DNA from: Calonectria ilicicola
Taxonomy: Eukaryota > Ascomycota > Sordariomycetes > Hypocreales > Nectriaceae
Reading direction: 5' to 3'
DNA: 64,000 nucleotides
Assembly: GCA_020809705.1 (NCBI GenBank)
Contig: CP085832.1
Span: 4,774,001 to 4,838,000 of the forward strand
The notes beneath the pieces are model-generated. The model saw only the letters and a program-made list of their open reading frames with translations, was not told where the DNA came from and searched no databases. The translations under genes and the position numbers were made by a program. Below, piece by piece: positions 1 to 12,319 of this stretch. How positions within the stretch are numbered: the first letter of the stretch is position 1; every line of letters begins with the position of its first letter.

Positions 1-324
1 CTTCATTTTGACCTTGCGGTCCCAGGATACCTTCAATAGGCCGTCTTCCCCATCGTCCCAAAGGTAGTGTGTTCCGTTGAGATCGAATTGCCGCGCCTCC
101 GGGGTAGCCATGAAGCACAACGCGTGCCGGATTACACCACAGAGGCCACACCCATTTTGATGAGACTTTTCCAGTGCTGGGTAGTGAGGGTACTCGTCGA
201 TGATCTCCCAGGGTGTGTTAATTCGGGCCGTCTGTTCGGCTGACACTCGATTGGGGATGAGGGATTTGCACGACTGACAGGGTGGGGAAACCGGGGCCGT
301 CAAGATATTCGACAGAGCATACAT
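1..324 (-). CDS. HET-domain (heterokaryon incompatibility) protein, 5' part only
   Basis: An open frame on the minus strand runs off the left edge of the window, so only the first ~108 residues are visible. It shows the usual N-terminal layout of fungal HET proteins: a CxxC pair (CQSC), a spacer with HYPALEKS resembling the conserved HPSxxxLxxS stretch, then a GCxLCxxIRHAL motif. HET proteins act in allorecognition and incompatibility-induced cell death; the HET domain proper would lie beyond the window. I chose the ATG at 324 as conservative. The frame stays open upstream with in-frame ATGs at 375, 396 and 444, so the true start may be further upstream. The family call is fairly firm; the start is not. 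Confidence 0.7.
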   Translation of the reverse strand, partial: MYALSNILTAPVSPPCQSCKSLIPNRVSAEQTARINTPWEIIDEYPHYPALEKSHQNGCGLCGVIRHALCFMATPEARQFDLNGTHYLWDDGEDGLLKVSWDRKVKMK

Positions 325-792
325 CGCCTTTTCATTTTGACTAGGCTGTGACTTTATTGTGGCTGTTAGACTCATGAGTTGTGACTTACTCGCCATTGAC
401 GATGTCTTGTTTGAAGGAAGAATGTACTCTGTGGGTGGGATCATATCTCCGAACGGGTGGAGAATAATTGAGGGCCCACTGCTTCAGCTACATCCTTCTT
501 CTTTTAGACCCAATAGGGTATCAGCATCTGGTTGTCAGCCTATTTAGCCAGGGTATTCTACAGCTGAAAATCAGTTGATGCGACCGTCAGACAACACGGA
601 CATCTTGGCCTGACACGCTGGGTGGTTTAAAAAAATGAACAAATTGAGGAGATAATTAATAAAAACAAAATAACCATCAATTAATAAACAAAGTGTTGGT
701 TTATTTAATAGAGTTGCATTTTGTCTCATCATCATTTTCTTGTCGCCAGATTGGGCCCATTTGTCAAATGCCCACTTAGAACGACGAGGAGC
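325..792. other. Intergenic region between HET gene and regulator
   Basis: It contains the probable 5' leader of the HET gene and an AT-rich block at about 625-720 made mostly of A/T runs. The two neighbouring genes are both on the minus strand, so the regulator's 3' end also lies here. No coding potential was recognised. Confidence 0.5.
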
Positions 793-3078
793 TCAACTCA
801 TATCAAAGTTAAACCCGCCATAATCTCCCAATACATCCATGCAGTCTTGGGCTTCCTTCATGACTGGAGACTGGTCTTGTCGAAGAATTCCCAACTTTGT
901 AAAAAGCAAGCTTAGCACATCAGCCGCCTTTTTAGCTTCCTTAGAGCGAAAACTCCATTGCAGCCATATCGTATAAGAGCGCATAAGTGCCGCTTCAATA
1001 GCTCCGATCCTCCCTTCTACAGGTTCTGGTTGCGCAGCATCATCTATATGACTAGAATCTTTGCTAGTAGTTTTGAACATGTATGTGCACAAAACTGCCG
1101 TAGCCATCAGGAACTCATGAAGCATGGTGGAAGAAATCATTAGTCTGATTGAGAAAAGAGCTCCTCCAGGTTTGGTTTCGGTGTCGATAATGCTCTGGTA
1201 TTCGAGAATTTGAAGTGCAGAATTGATGCAAGTTTGGACAGACTTGGAAGCAACGTCGTTAGGTGTACTGCTATCATTCAAATTGGCAACGGAGCGCCGG
1301 TGAAGCATTATGAATCCTTTTAGGTATAAAACCGTGATGCTCAGTCGTCCAATTATCTCCCTTGCGGTGTGACCTAAACAATCTGACAGTGATGTGAATT
1401 TCAGGTCGGCGGGAAAGTAATTGTACGTATTGCAAAGCTGCATCTCGAGGGATTTAGCATCTGTTTCGAAACTGGCATGGACGGATACTTCAGCTGTCAT
1501 GGTCCAATCCACAATTTGGCCCATTACTAGACTCAGTTTGTACTTTGCCAATGCAAATAATATTGGTGTATGTTCCCGTTCTGGCCGTGAAGTGGGGAGC
1601 TCCATTGTATCTTCGTCGAAATCTGTGTCTCTTATGTTGCGAGGTATTTCTGTGTCCCACTGGCCATCCTTGATCATCCTCGGGATACCCATCTGAAGGG
1701 AAACCATGATATCCATTGAATATAGAACCATCCAAACGCGCCTCCGCATTTCTCCATCAAATGGCGTGATGGAAGGGAAATGCGAAGGGTCTCGGTGGTA
1801 ACCCATCCGAAGGGCTAGGCGCAAGACGATACCACATAACAATGCATTGCCTGAGTTTGAGTCTGGCCATCGTGTACGCTCGATTGCAAAGTAATGCAGC
1901 AGTAGTTCAATCACGTTTGGACCGCCACTGCTGTAATCGCCTAATAGCAAACACTGAACAACCTGCTCGAGGTACCGAGGTTTTGTTTCCTGGGGCAAAT
2001 GAAGCGAAGGAACTTGAGAGTACCTTGTGTCGTGTGACTGAGCTGAAGCCAGCTGGAATTGTGTTGCTAAGCACATGATGCTGTAAAGAAGTCCAAGCCA
2101 AATAGGCGACACAACAATGGGATCTTGCCAGAATTTGTGATACTAATTAGACAGGACTATATTAGTGTCATGAGATCAAGAGAGACATGGTTTGGGTTGG
2201 TGGTGAACCTACGTGTCGAAGAAATGTGGCAGGGTGAATGAGTTCTGAATCGGTGTTAGTCAGGTCTTGGTTCTAGGGAGTGCTGAACTGACCATATGGC
2301 AAGTTCATGTCATTGAAGTATGCGAATACCAATCGATCAACTACTCGTCTTTCAGGCATAGATTCCACCAATTCTTTTTTAGATATCTGTTGATGACAGC
2401 CGTGGAGTAATTCCGGTCCGCTGAGGTGGGGCTGGAATAAGTCGGCATCCATAGGGCTGTTTGCATTAAATGCCGGCGAGGCATGATCCTGGCTGTCATC
2501 TTCATATTCAAACAAGTCTTTCAACTCTGTGATACTATCCAGGATAGCGATCCAATGGCTACTTCCGACATAAGTTGTCCCAGAAGAACCGACGGAACGC
2601 ATGTCACCAGGTTCGTGGTTCGGCGATGCTATGTGCGGCTTGGCAAGATCAACATTGTCCAAATCGGCGACTGGCGCGACAGAACCCATGGACAATGCGT
2701 CATTGCCCAAGTGGGGTCGTAATGGAATCTGGCCATTTTGAACAGAGAGATTCTGCACAAGGGAGACGACGAGGCCTTCGAGCTGCGTGAGTCTCCCTTG
2801 TATGCTTGCAGGTGCCACTGTTGAAGGATCTCGGGATTGAACAGGTGGGCTCGCAGGAAACGAGCAAGAGAATTGGAGCCCGCGGGAAGAACACGCTCCG
2901 CAGGGGTATATCCGGTCACATCTTAATCTAATCGGAGGATTGAAAATTAGAGCAGGCCTTGACCAAAGGATGAGCTAGCTGGCTCGGCTACGTACTTTCT
3001 TTTCCTACAGAAGTTGCATGAGAGCTGGGCTTTGTCTCGACGTCTGCTGCTAAGGGTAGAACCCGGCGTGTCTGCCAT
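793..3078 (-). CDS. Zn2Cys6 fungal-specific transcription factor
   Basis: Four exons read on the minus strand: 3078-2996, 2927-2293, 2244-2213 and 2142-793, giving 699 residues with the frame kept at every junction. The DNA-binding cluster spans residues 21-49 (cysteines 21, 24, 31, 37, 40 and 49) and is split by intron 1 between RKRK and LRCD. A short hydrophobic heptad stretch (QLEGLVVSLVQNL) follows and probably dimerises. The rest is a fungal-specific regulatory middle-homology domain, entered through the HPATFLRHYHKFW stretch rebuilt from three exons. The start is the first ATG before the cysteine cluster. The gene is divergent from a PDR-type ABC exporter 427 bp away, so regulation of that pump is a reasonable inference. 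The effector is unknown. Confidence 0.88.
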
Positions 3079-3505
3079 TGTCACCAGCTCTCGAGGCTTA
3101 CGCTTCTCGTCGACTCCTATTAAAGCGCCGAATGGAAAATTCTAAGAGGGGGAAATACGCCGGTGCGCCGATCGTGAGACGGCGATGACGCGTGTGTGGA
3201 TACGGCCGCGGACTGGATCTGATTGGTTCCGTCTTGTGTCCGTTCCTCCGCGCGGAGATCCACAGTGATCGACATGCGTGGCCTGTCTCTGATTGGATCA
3301 TGGCCATAGGGCGGTTTGTCGGGGCTGGTGAAAGACCCGATCTCTCAGTGTAAGCGCTTTAAATAAGAATCCCATAGTTCGCAAAGCACCATCTAGTCTT
3401 ATCTTGCAGTAAGTTAAGTCTGCAGCTTTCTTCAAATCTTCAAATCGCGCTATTCTCTTTCGATGAACTTCCCCACTAGTGACGCCCTCATCCAGACGCG
3501 ATAAG
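3079..3505. promoter_or_regulatory. Shared divergent promoter, regulator / ABC exporter
   Basis: This 427-bp interval separates two divergent start codons. It is GC-richer than other spacers and contains several CGG/CCG triplets, including a CGGCCG palindrome near 3203, of the kind bound by Zn2Cys6 proteins. Which sites are used cannot be told from sequence alone. Confidence 0.5.
3358..3367 (+). promoter_or_regulatory. TATA-like element of the ABC exporter
   Basis: The A/T string TTTAAATAAG lies about 140 bp upstream of the exporter ATG and is followed by a pyrimidine-rich leader. The position suits a TATA element. Confidence 0.4.
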
Positions 3506-6500
3506 ATGGCGGCGCTAACGTCTGACGAGTCGCTTCAAGGCGTGAAGAATAGCGACACCAACGCCTTCGAACTCGAAGAGTTGCGAAACCTCAACCACAT
3601 AGCTTCCAATCTAAGAAGTCGATCCATCAATATTCAACATCCAGCTCACCATGCACAGCATGATGATCCGCGTTTAGACCCGACGAACGAGCATTTCGAT
3701 CACTACGCCTGGGCGCAAGCGGCCCTAACGTCAATCAGCCAATCGGGCATTACATTGCAACAACAGGGCGTTGTTTTTTCCAATCTTCTCATGTCCGGTT
3801 CCGACTCAACACTGCAGGTTCAAGAAACTGTCCTTTCCACCCTGACCCTTCCACTACGATTAGCTGCACGCGGCATTACTGGCAATGGCCACTCGGACAG
3901 GCGCCGAATTCTCCACGGGTTCGATGGTATACTTCAAAGTGGGGAGCTTTTACTGGTTCTAGGTCGCCCTGGTAGCGGCTGCTCAACCTTCTTGAAGTCG
4001 CTGTCCGGGCATATGGAGGGCCTTACATTGGAGCCTGAAAGCAACATCCATTACCAGGGTCTCACCTACGACCAAATGAAGAAGCGATACCGCGGCGATG
4101 TTGCATACAACCAAGAAGTCGACGAGCACTTCCCTCATCTGACCGTGGGCGAGACTCTTAGCTTTGCTGCTCAAGCGAGAGCACCCCGACAAAGACCTCC
4201 GGGAATGACGCGAGAGGAATGGGCCGACACCGTTGTCAAGGTTGTCATGGCCGTATTTGGGCTTTCTCATACCTACGATACAAAAGTTGGTGACAACTTC
4301 ATTCGAGGCGTGAGTGGTGGCGAGCGTAAACGAGTTAGTATCGCTGAGATGTTCCTTTCAAGAATCCGCATTGGAGCTTGGGACAACAGCACGCGAGGCC
4401 TTGACGCTGCCTCCGCGCTTCAGTTCATAAAATCTCTGCGTCTCTCGGCGGATTTAGGAAAAACATGCCATGCGATTGCTGCATACCAGTCTTCCCAGTC
4501 AATGTACGATCTCTTTGACAAGGTTATTCTCCTCTACGAGGGTCATGAGATATTTTTCGGCACATGCGAGCGTGCTCTCGAGTACTTCCAAGAAATGGGC
4601 TGGAAAAGAGATCCCCAACAAGTGGCACCCGACTTTCTGACTGCCATCACCAATCCAGGCGAACGTCGACCGATCCCAGGCATGGAAGAAAAGGTCCCAC
4701 GCACCGCCGCGGAATTTTCAGACTACTGGAAACAAAGTGCTGATTACAAGGCACTGAGAGGAGAGATTGAGGAACATCGCCAGAGGTATCCAATCGATGG
4801 AACCTCCGCGAACGAATCCCAGAAACATCACATTGATCAACAGGCACAACACACACGGGACAACAGTCCCTACTTGCTTTCTATTCCGATGCAAATTGGT
4901 CTTTGCCTCAAAAGAACAATTCAGAGACTACGTAACGATAAGCCTACCACGATGGCCACAGTGATTGCGCAGATTGTGCTCTCTTTGATTATTGGCTCCA
5001 TCTTTTACAACACCCCCAATAGCACCGCTGGGCTATTCCAAAAGGGAGCCACCATGTTCTTTGCTGTGCTCTTGAACGCCTTAATTACTATCAACGAAAT
5101 CATGCTTCTCTATGGTCAGCGACCTGTAGTAGAGAAGCAGGCAAGATATGCATTTGTGCATCCATTCACAGAGGCTCTCGCTAGTGTCATCATTGATCTA
5201 CCTATCAAGGTCATCAGATGTTCCATTTTCAGCGTCATTCTCTACTTCTTAACGAATTTACGACGAGAACCCGCTCAATTCTTTGTCTTTTACCTCTTCC
5301 TCGTTACCGCAATTTTGACCATGTCTGGTGTTTTCCGAGGTCTAGCCGCGATGACGAGAACAGTCGGTCAGGCCATGGGCTTGGCAGGCATCATGGTCAT
5401 CTGCTTTGTAGTTTACACAGGGTTTGTGCTTCCGCAGGAGTATATGCGCCCATGGTTCTCCTGGATGAGATGGGTCAACCCACTATACTATACGTATGAG
5501 GCCCTCATCAGCAATGAACTTCACGGTCGGCAATTTGAATGTGCTCAATACATTCCGACTTATGGTACTGGTGATTCGTTCATCTGCTCCTCCGTCGGCG
5601 CCGTCGCTGGTCAGCGATTCATTTCCGGTGACAACTTCCTGCACGCCCATTATGGATATACTTATTCACACTTGTGGCGAAATTACGGAATTTTAATCGC
5701 ATTCATGATCGGTTCTCACATCTTCTATCTCATCGCCACTGAATATATCAAAGGCCATGCATCCACTGCCGAAATCCTTGTATACCGTCCTGGCCATGCA
5801 CCACGACAGGTTCAAAAGGATGAAGAAGCGCCAGTGGAACCTAGCAATGCCAGCTATGTTGGCCTTTTTGAAGGATCTGCCAACTTGCCCGACCAAAGGG
5901 ATATTCTGACGTGGAAAGGAGTCAACTATGACATCCCTGTAAAGGATGGAACTAGGCGACTGTTGAATGATGTGAATGGATGGGTTAAACCAGGTACCTT
6001 GACAGCGTTGATGGGCGTGTCGGGTGCAGGAAAGACCACATTGCTGGATGTCCTTGCTCAGAGAGTTTCAATTGGTGTCGTTCAGGGAGATATCCATGTA
6101 AACGGAAAACCACTGAACTCCGGTTTCCCTCGAAGGACAGGTTACGTTCAACAACAAGACATGCATTTGGAGACTACAACGGTCAGAGAGGCGCTTCGGT
6201 TCAGCGCCATGCTCCGCCAGCCCAAATCTGTCCCTAAAGAAGAAAAGTACAACTACGTGGAGCAAATCATTCAAATGCTTGGCATGGGTGATTTTGCAGA
6301 GGCCGTCGTCGGTTTACCCGGACATGGTTTGAACGTTGAACAGAGAAAGATGCTGAGCATTGGCGTGGAACTCGCGGCGAAACCTACTCTTCTCATTTTC
6401 CTTGACGAGCCCACCAGTGGTCTCGATTCTCAGAGCTCTTGGACCATTTGCATGATTCTTAGAAAGTTGGCAGACAATGGACAAGCTATTTTAGCGACAA

Positions 6501-7807
6501 TCCATCAGCCGAGTGCCTTGCTGTTCCAGACGTTCGATCGCCTACTTTTCTTAGCTAAAGGAGGTAGAACGGTATACTTTGGTGATATCGGACCTAGCTC
6601 TCAAATCTTGCTTGAGTATTTCACTAGACACGGAGCAAGACCCTGTGAGACGCTTGAAAACCCTGCTGAATATATCCTCGAGATGGTTTCTGGAGAGGGA
6701 AGTACAGACGTGGACTGGGTTGCAGCATGGAATAATAGTCCTGAACGTGGAGCTGTTATCGAAGAGCTTCACCGACTTGAAAGCTACAAAACCTCAAACA
6801 ATGATCCAATTGCTGCAGCAGAGCTTGAGAAGGAATTTGCACTGCCTTTGTACAGTCAATTCTTCCATGTTGCCATCCGAACCTTTCAGCAATCCTATAG
6901 ACAACCTGAGTACGTGCTGTCGAAATTCTTTTTGGGAATTGTGTCTGGCCTCTTCATTGGATTCTCGTTCTGGAACGCCAGCAGTTCGCAACAGGGAATG
7001 CAGAATGCGCTGTTCAGCGTTTTCTTGCTCTGCACCATCTTCTCGGCTCTGGTGAGCCAGATCATCCCTCAATTTGTGGCCGCGCGCTCTTTATACGAAG
7101 TTCGTGAACGCCCTTCACGAACCTACTCCTGGAAGGTCTTTATCCTCTCCCAAGTTCTGGTCGAAATTCCATGGCAAATTGCTCTTGGTGTCTGCGTTTG
7201 GGCGTCTGTCTATTTTTCTGTTTTCGGTAACGGCCAGGCTTCTGAGCGCCAGGGCTTGATCTTGTTGTTTATCATACAATTTTACATTTTCGCGTCCAGC
7301 ATGGCGCAAATGGTCGTCGCCGCAGTTTCCGTTCCTGCTGTCGGCACTATGTTGGGCACCTTCATGTTTGGTCTTTCGTTTGTATTCAATGGTGTTATGC
7401 AGCCTCCAGATGCACTTCCAGGGTTCTGGATCTTCATGTACAGGGTCTCTCCATTTACATACTACGTCAGTGGCATAAGCAGCACAGCCTTGCACGAGCG
7501 GGAAGTCAACTGCTCACAAAATGAGCTCAGCGTTTTTGACCCGCCTTCGGGACAGACGTGTGGTGAATACATGGCCAAGTACATTCAGCAGGTGGCTGGC
7601 CAGCTTACAAACCCTAACACAACATCTGAGTGTGAATATTGCTCGCTTTCATCTGCGGACCAATTTCTGGCCACAAGACGGATCCACTGGGATGACCGCT
7701 GGCGCAATTACGAAATATTCTGGTGCTACTTTGGCTTTAACGTCATTGCTACGATTACGTTGTATTATTTGTTTCGTGTGAGAACGGAGAAGCGTAAGAA
7801 GTCTTAG
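3506..7807 (+). CDS. PDR/CDR-type ABC multidrug exporter (ABCG)
   Basis: One uninterrupted exon encodes 1433 residues, the usual size of fungal pleiotropic-drug-resistance transporters. The order is (NBD-TMD)x2. NBD1 has the asymmetric PDR Walker A GRPGSGCST near residues 153-161 (Cys instead of Lys) and the signature VSGGERKR near 269. NBD2 has the canonical Walker A GVSGAGKTT near 837, a degenerate signature LNVEQRKMLS and Walker B LLIFLDEPTSGLD. Each NBD precedes a six-helix membrane block. The protein should export hydrophobic compounds at the plasma membrane. An in-frame GTG 27 bp upstream is not used; the first ATG is 3506. The ATG at 3463 in the leader opens only a short frame that ends in TAA. 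Its divergent Zn2Cys6 neighbour is a likely regulator. Confidence 0.95.
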   Translation: MAALTSDESLQGVKNSDTNAFELEELRNLNHIASNLRSRSINIQHPAHHAQHDDPRLDPTNEHFDHYAWAQAALTSISQSGITLQQQGVVFSNLLMSGSDSTLQVQETVLSTLTLPLRLAARGITGNGHSDRRRILHGFDGILQSGELLLVLGRPGSGCSTFLKSLSGHMEGLTLEPESNIHYQGLTYDQMKKRYRGDVAYNQEVDEHFPHLTVGETLSFAAQARAPRQRPPGMTREEWADTVVKVVMAVFGLSHTYDTKVGDNFIRGVSGGERKRVSIAEMFLSRIRIGAWDNSTRGLDAASALQFIKSLRLSADLGKTCHAIAAYQSSQSMYDLFDKVILLYEGHEIFFGTCERALEYFQEMGWKRDPQQVAPDFLTAITNPGERRPIPGMEEKVPRTAAEFSDYWKQSADYKALRGEIEEHRQRYPIDGTSANESQKHHIDQQAQHTRDNSPYLLSIPMQIGLCLKRTIQRLRNDKPTTMATVIAQIVLSLIIGSIFYNTPNSTAGLFQKGATMFFAVLLNALITINEIMLLYGQRPVVEKQARYAFVHPFTEALASVIIDLPIKVIRCSIFSVILYFLTNLRREPAQFFVFYLFLVTAILTMSGVFRGLAAMTRTVGQAMGLAGIMVICFVVYTGFVLPQEYMRPWFSWMRWVNPLYYTYEALISNELHGRQFECAQYIPTYGTGDSFICSSVGAVAGQRFISGDNFLHAHYGYTYSHLWRNYGILIAFMIGSHIFYLIATEYIKGHASTAEILVYRPGHAPRQVQKDEEAPVEPSNASYVGLFEGSANLPDQRDILTWKGVNYDIPVKDGTRRLLNDVNGWVKPGTLTALMGVSGAGKTTLLDVLAQRVSIGVVQGDIHVNGKPLNSGFPRRTGYVQQQDMHLETTTVREALRFSAMLRQPKSVPKEEKYNYVEQIIQMLGMGDFAEAVVGLPGHGLNVEQRKMLSIGVELAAKPTLLIFLDEPTSGLDSQSSWTICMILRKLADNGQAILATIHQPSALLFQTFDRLLFLAKGGRTVYFGDIGPSSQILLEYFTRHGARPCETLENPAEYILEMVSGEGSTDVDWVAAWNNSPERGAVIEELHRLESYKTSNNDPIAAAELEKEFALPLYSQFFHVAIRTFQQSYRQPEYVLSKFFLGIVSGLFIGFSFWNASSSQQGMQNALFSVFLLCTIFSALVSQIIPQFVAARSLYEVRERPSRTYSWKVFILSQVLVEIPWQIALGVCVWASVYFSVFGNGQASERQGLILLFIIQFYIFASSMAQMVVAAVSVPAVGTMLGTFMFGLSFVFNGVMQPPDALPGFWIFMYRVSPFTYYVSGISSTALHEREVNCSQNELSVFDPPSGQTCGEYMAKYIQQVAGQLTNPNTTSECEYCSLSSADQFLATRRIHWDDRWRNYEIFWCYFGFNVIATITLYYLFRVRTEKRKKS

Positions 7808-9103
7808 ATTAACAATTTTTCTCTCATCTTGGTTTGGGGATAGAATGGGGCGAGGCGTTTTAAAAGGCGTTTTTTGAGGCTCTAATAACTCGGGCTGCAC
7901 GACATTAGATAGTGAAAGTTAAATTTTCCCAGCTTCAATCTGGGCCTACAATTGGGCAAAATCTCCCCTTCTGTTATAAATAAAGAGTGTCCGACGTTAC
8001 ATCTGAAGATCAATGCAAATGAAGACGGACGAAAATAGCATCCGAGGCTGTGACATGTGCGACTGCGTTGAAGACCCTAACAATTAAATAGTCTACAATT
8101 ACGTGATGCTTTTCGCCAATTAGAGTATCATCTCCGCTGCCAGCAAAGGTACAGTCGGTTATTACGTGGTAATTAGGAATGTCTTCTTTGTTCTAGCCAG
8201 GTACTATCACAGGCGCCTTTGCAAATGGACACAACGTGCGATCCCATACAAACCATTTCTGGTCTGTTTTATCTTCAATTAATCCATCATTCCTCAAACA
8301 TACCAATTGAAACGGTGGCAACTGTAGGGCATCTGTGCACACACAAGCTTTCTCACGACCCTTGTCGTCAGAATTGACTTTTCTCATCTCCACCTCCACC
8401 TGCCATTTTGGGATTTTCCCCGTGTTGTGGATAGAATTGCAAGTGGACCGATTCAAACTCATATTATATCCTTAATGTTTTAAATTGGGTGTTTTCGATC
8501 TAGGCTATATGATAAGGCCGCGGAATCCGCGTTTCGTCGTATTATTCAGCGGCCAATATGCCAACTTTCTTTGACAAATTTGCGGTGAGATGACACCAAT
8601 GTACGAATATCGACCAGGCACAATGGATTTTAATCGCACTGATACGCTATAGTAATAGATCACATGAATTACTAGAAAAAAACCCACTATCTATGACGCA
8701 GCGTTTCAGATAATAAACCAATTACTCAGATGGCATTCACACAATCGTCACATGCTAACCTATTTGTACAGTGTCACATGTTTAGCAATGTAAATCATCA
8801 TACCATCACCGTAAGAAAATACACTTGTAATATTTGCACTAAGGGTGCAAATCTTTGTTTCGTCATCGAATGAAAATCGATAGTCAAGTTGTATTATGCT
8901 GCCATTATTCTTCGTCGCCGCTGAGTCAAATCTGACTGGACAAGAATATTAAACGCACTTTTGCTTGACTGAATGAAACTAGCGTTTAATCAATCGACAA
9001 AGAAGGCTCATAGAATTATCTCATTGAGAATATTCGAGACGATGCTTACCTCAATGTTTCAACAACTCATCATGCATCTCGTACGCTGCAATGTGATACT
9101 TCA

Positions 9104-9130
9104 ATCATGACAATCATGACAATCATGATA
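9104..9130. repeat. Short tandem repeat, three 9-bp units
   Basis: Three consecutive copies of AATCATGAC (the last ends in T). The unit holds the palindromic word TCATGA. Confidence 0.8.
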
Positions 9131-12100
9131 TTTGACGGTATTACGTAGTTTTTAGAAGAAAAACGAAATCAATCTATCGCTCAAGCAGTGTACGTTGTAG
9201 TTGAGTCCGTCTTTGCTTTGCTGATCCAATAAGTTCCCAAGATGTCACATGTTGAAACAGGACTCGCAGTGTCAAAATTGCCACGTCTTTCATTAGTTAG
9301 TCCACAACGGGAAATCACTAATATATCGAGACCATAATATATCAATATGATGTTTAGTATAAACGAGGCTTGCGTAATGTCATTTTGATGCTACTGATCA
9401 GCAATCTCTTTGGTCTAAGGCATCCAGACAGCTCATTGATGTTTTGTAGATTTGAAAGTTCTCCGGGATTCTAAATTTACGTTGTGGGGATAAATGTGGA
9501 CTCATCTAGATCAAGATTCGAATACCTTGACTTGTTGCCTCCTCAGTTCATGTAGGGTAGCTAGACAGCAATTCACATTGATCACAAATACCATTTCATA
9601 CGTCTGTAGAATTAAATTGAAGACTTGGATAAATTTATATTTTGGCCTGTGAAAATATCTCAACGTTTTTACCAATCTTGTATGTTTTTTCTGTTACTGA
9701 TTCAGCAGAGATGAGGAATCTGATCCAGTTAGCTGTGCTGTAGCTGGTGTATCTGTCACCAACTTAGGAGTCGACCCGGATTACGTAAGTGGGTTTCCGG
9801 GCCAATTCCCCGCCCCTTGAAAGCAATCTCGGCATGGAAAATTCTCAATTTCGGTCTAAATATTTCTCCAATATCACATGTTCAATATGAAACTGCATTC
9901 ACCAAGGATGCTCAGATAAACGAACATCCTTTTTTGAGATAGATACGCATACTAATAGCGATTGACTACACAATCATGCTTGAAGTGTCATGAAATGGTA
10001 GGAACTTGTGACCCGGTGTTTACACAATACGCAAGACGCATCTCTCTTCTTCATTATTTTAGTGATTGTATTCAATACGCAATAGCGTTTGGCCACAACC
10101 GCTTTGTAACAAGGACCATGTCACACGTCAGGGTTGTGTTAAGGGTTTCACTGAAATCATTTTGGAACGTTGTATGTCATAGATGCATGATAGTCGACGA
10201 CAAATTGATTCGCTACTAGTACACAGCTTCTTTTCAGAGATGATGACTAGTTCACATTATCACACCGGAAAATCACAGTAATGAGTAGGTAAGTAGAGTT
10301 ATTATCATATCTGGACATATGTTGTCATGTTGGATGGAGATGTGTTCCAGTATGAACGTCAAATGGGACCAGACATAATAATTCTGTCAAGGAATGAGAA
10401 ATGCTTCACTAGTTGCTTTGCTCACGTGACAAAAACCATTGCCGTCAGGCGTGAGGAGCTGACAACAATGAGGTCAAAAAACGAGCAGAGTAAGACAAGA
10501 CATTTTCTCTACAAAGACGACTTGTCTTGGATGGTTGATTGTAAGAAGGAAATCTCATAGACTGACTGAGTAATCTCATTTTCTGCTTCATCTTTTCTTT
10601 GCTTTTTCCAAATGACCTGAGGGTAATAGTAGTATCACGACAGGGAGACCAATCACGTTAGCTGATGTTTTTTCCCAACGTTAGCATCTTCTCTTCGGAC
10701 CATTTTGAACGAGAACGAGGTAAATGAACATTGTAATACGCACCGGTAATTTACTCCAACATTTCTTCGAAAAATGATGATCTGTAGGTCAATATTTCCT
10801 CAGTCCTGGCCCTCCCGTGATTCCCCACTCCGGATTGATGATCTGCTATCACTCTCCTTGCATCAATTTCACGTCATTTTCCCACGTCATTGAGCAGAGC
10901 ACGGAAACATTACTAAGTACGAGTATCTTGATTGAATGGCCTGCTCGGATTGGTCGGGTTTCTAGTGTATGCAGAAGATGTTCTTTTTGCATTGCTGACT
11001 TCAACAACTCTGAAAATTCACAGAATTCAAAGCGGTGTAAACAATGAATTTGAGTTTGTGGCTTGTCTAGCCCTGTTTCATTAGGCTGTCTGTGCGCCTA
11101 ACAGCTTGTGGAGTTGATGCGGTGTCCGTCCACCTCCTGAATTTCGGGAATTCATTGCAGGTTATATCCCGTCTTACATAATACGCGACTTTCATTAAAC
11201 TTTATGAAAAACCGTATGCATAATTTTCTGGTTGGATGATTGATTTTGTTTTTTATCTGAATTGGGATGGACTGAGAGGTTATCCGTAACAATGCCCAAT
11301 TGCGGCCGGTACAAGGCAGACATCTATCTATTAAGCTTCCTCATCTCATGATATCGCTAGAATTAGCCTGAACCCTCGCGCTTATATTTAGTTAATACAA
11401 ACCAAGTGAATGCGGATAACTGAATGTTGGTCATGACAATCTTCTTTGATGCCCATTATTGGCTTACTCTCTCAATACGAATTCCATGCATTCTCGGGTT
11501 CGGATTCGAGGCGAGTCTCAAGCTCCCTGGACAGGTGCACTGACCAATATTGTCGCCATGCCTCAAGAAGTAAGGCTGCGTTGTGACAGCGTCGTGCAGA
11601 CCGGATCCACAGCTGACGCAGGTAAGCCGTTAATTTAGCGGCTGGCTCACGTAAAACATATGCACCACGACCAATTCCTCTTTCTGTTTGTGTTTGGTGT
11701 TGCTCTGTTCGACTTTCAAACTTGTGGTCGGATGTAAAGGCATTTGCGACGTTTCACGACGCGCGTTTATCAACGCACGAGCTCTCTGGCCCACCACGAA
11801 GCGAATATTAATTACAATCTATGCATATAATAGAGTGGTAAAAGACCAATTCCTTGCAATTATGTGGGGAAAATTGTTTTCTTATCTGTAATACGAAAAA
11901 AATGGCATGATTTTGAAAATATCCGAAAGTAGTCAGGATGTTGGCAAACGCGTGCTTTTGGTTCATTGCGAGTAACTGAGGAGCGCTAACAATGCAGTCA
12001 ATATTGTGATGCATTTCCATGACGTTGATAGTGTGTCAATATGCAAAATATCAGTGTTGGCATTATCTCAGCATTCTGTATGCAAACTAGCTATTCTCCT

Positions 12101-12283
12101 CCAAAATAGTAAGATTTGACTTGCCACAACCTACAACTAACCGATTGGTGACATAACTCCTGTCATGCCGGCATCATAAGGCGTAACGCTTGAAATAATT
12201 ACTCGTAGTGTGATCTATCTCATAATAAGTCAAGATTACGAATTATCTCCAACTTTAGATGATCGAACATTTCGAGCTTGATA

Positions 12284-12319
12284 GAGGTAAATGAAGCAAA
12301 TGAAGTAAATGAGGTAACT
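12284..12319. repeat. Short tandem repeat, four 9-bp units
   Basis: Four imperfect 9-bp units of consensus GARGYAAAT, the last ending ACT. It has the same period as the repeat at 9104 but a different sequence. Confidence 0.75.

Noticed and set aside
3479..3505. Longer ABC transporter start at a GTG codon
   Set aside because: The first ATG at 3506 gives the full family-length protein; non-ATG initiation is not needed.
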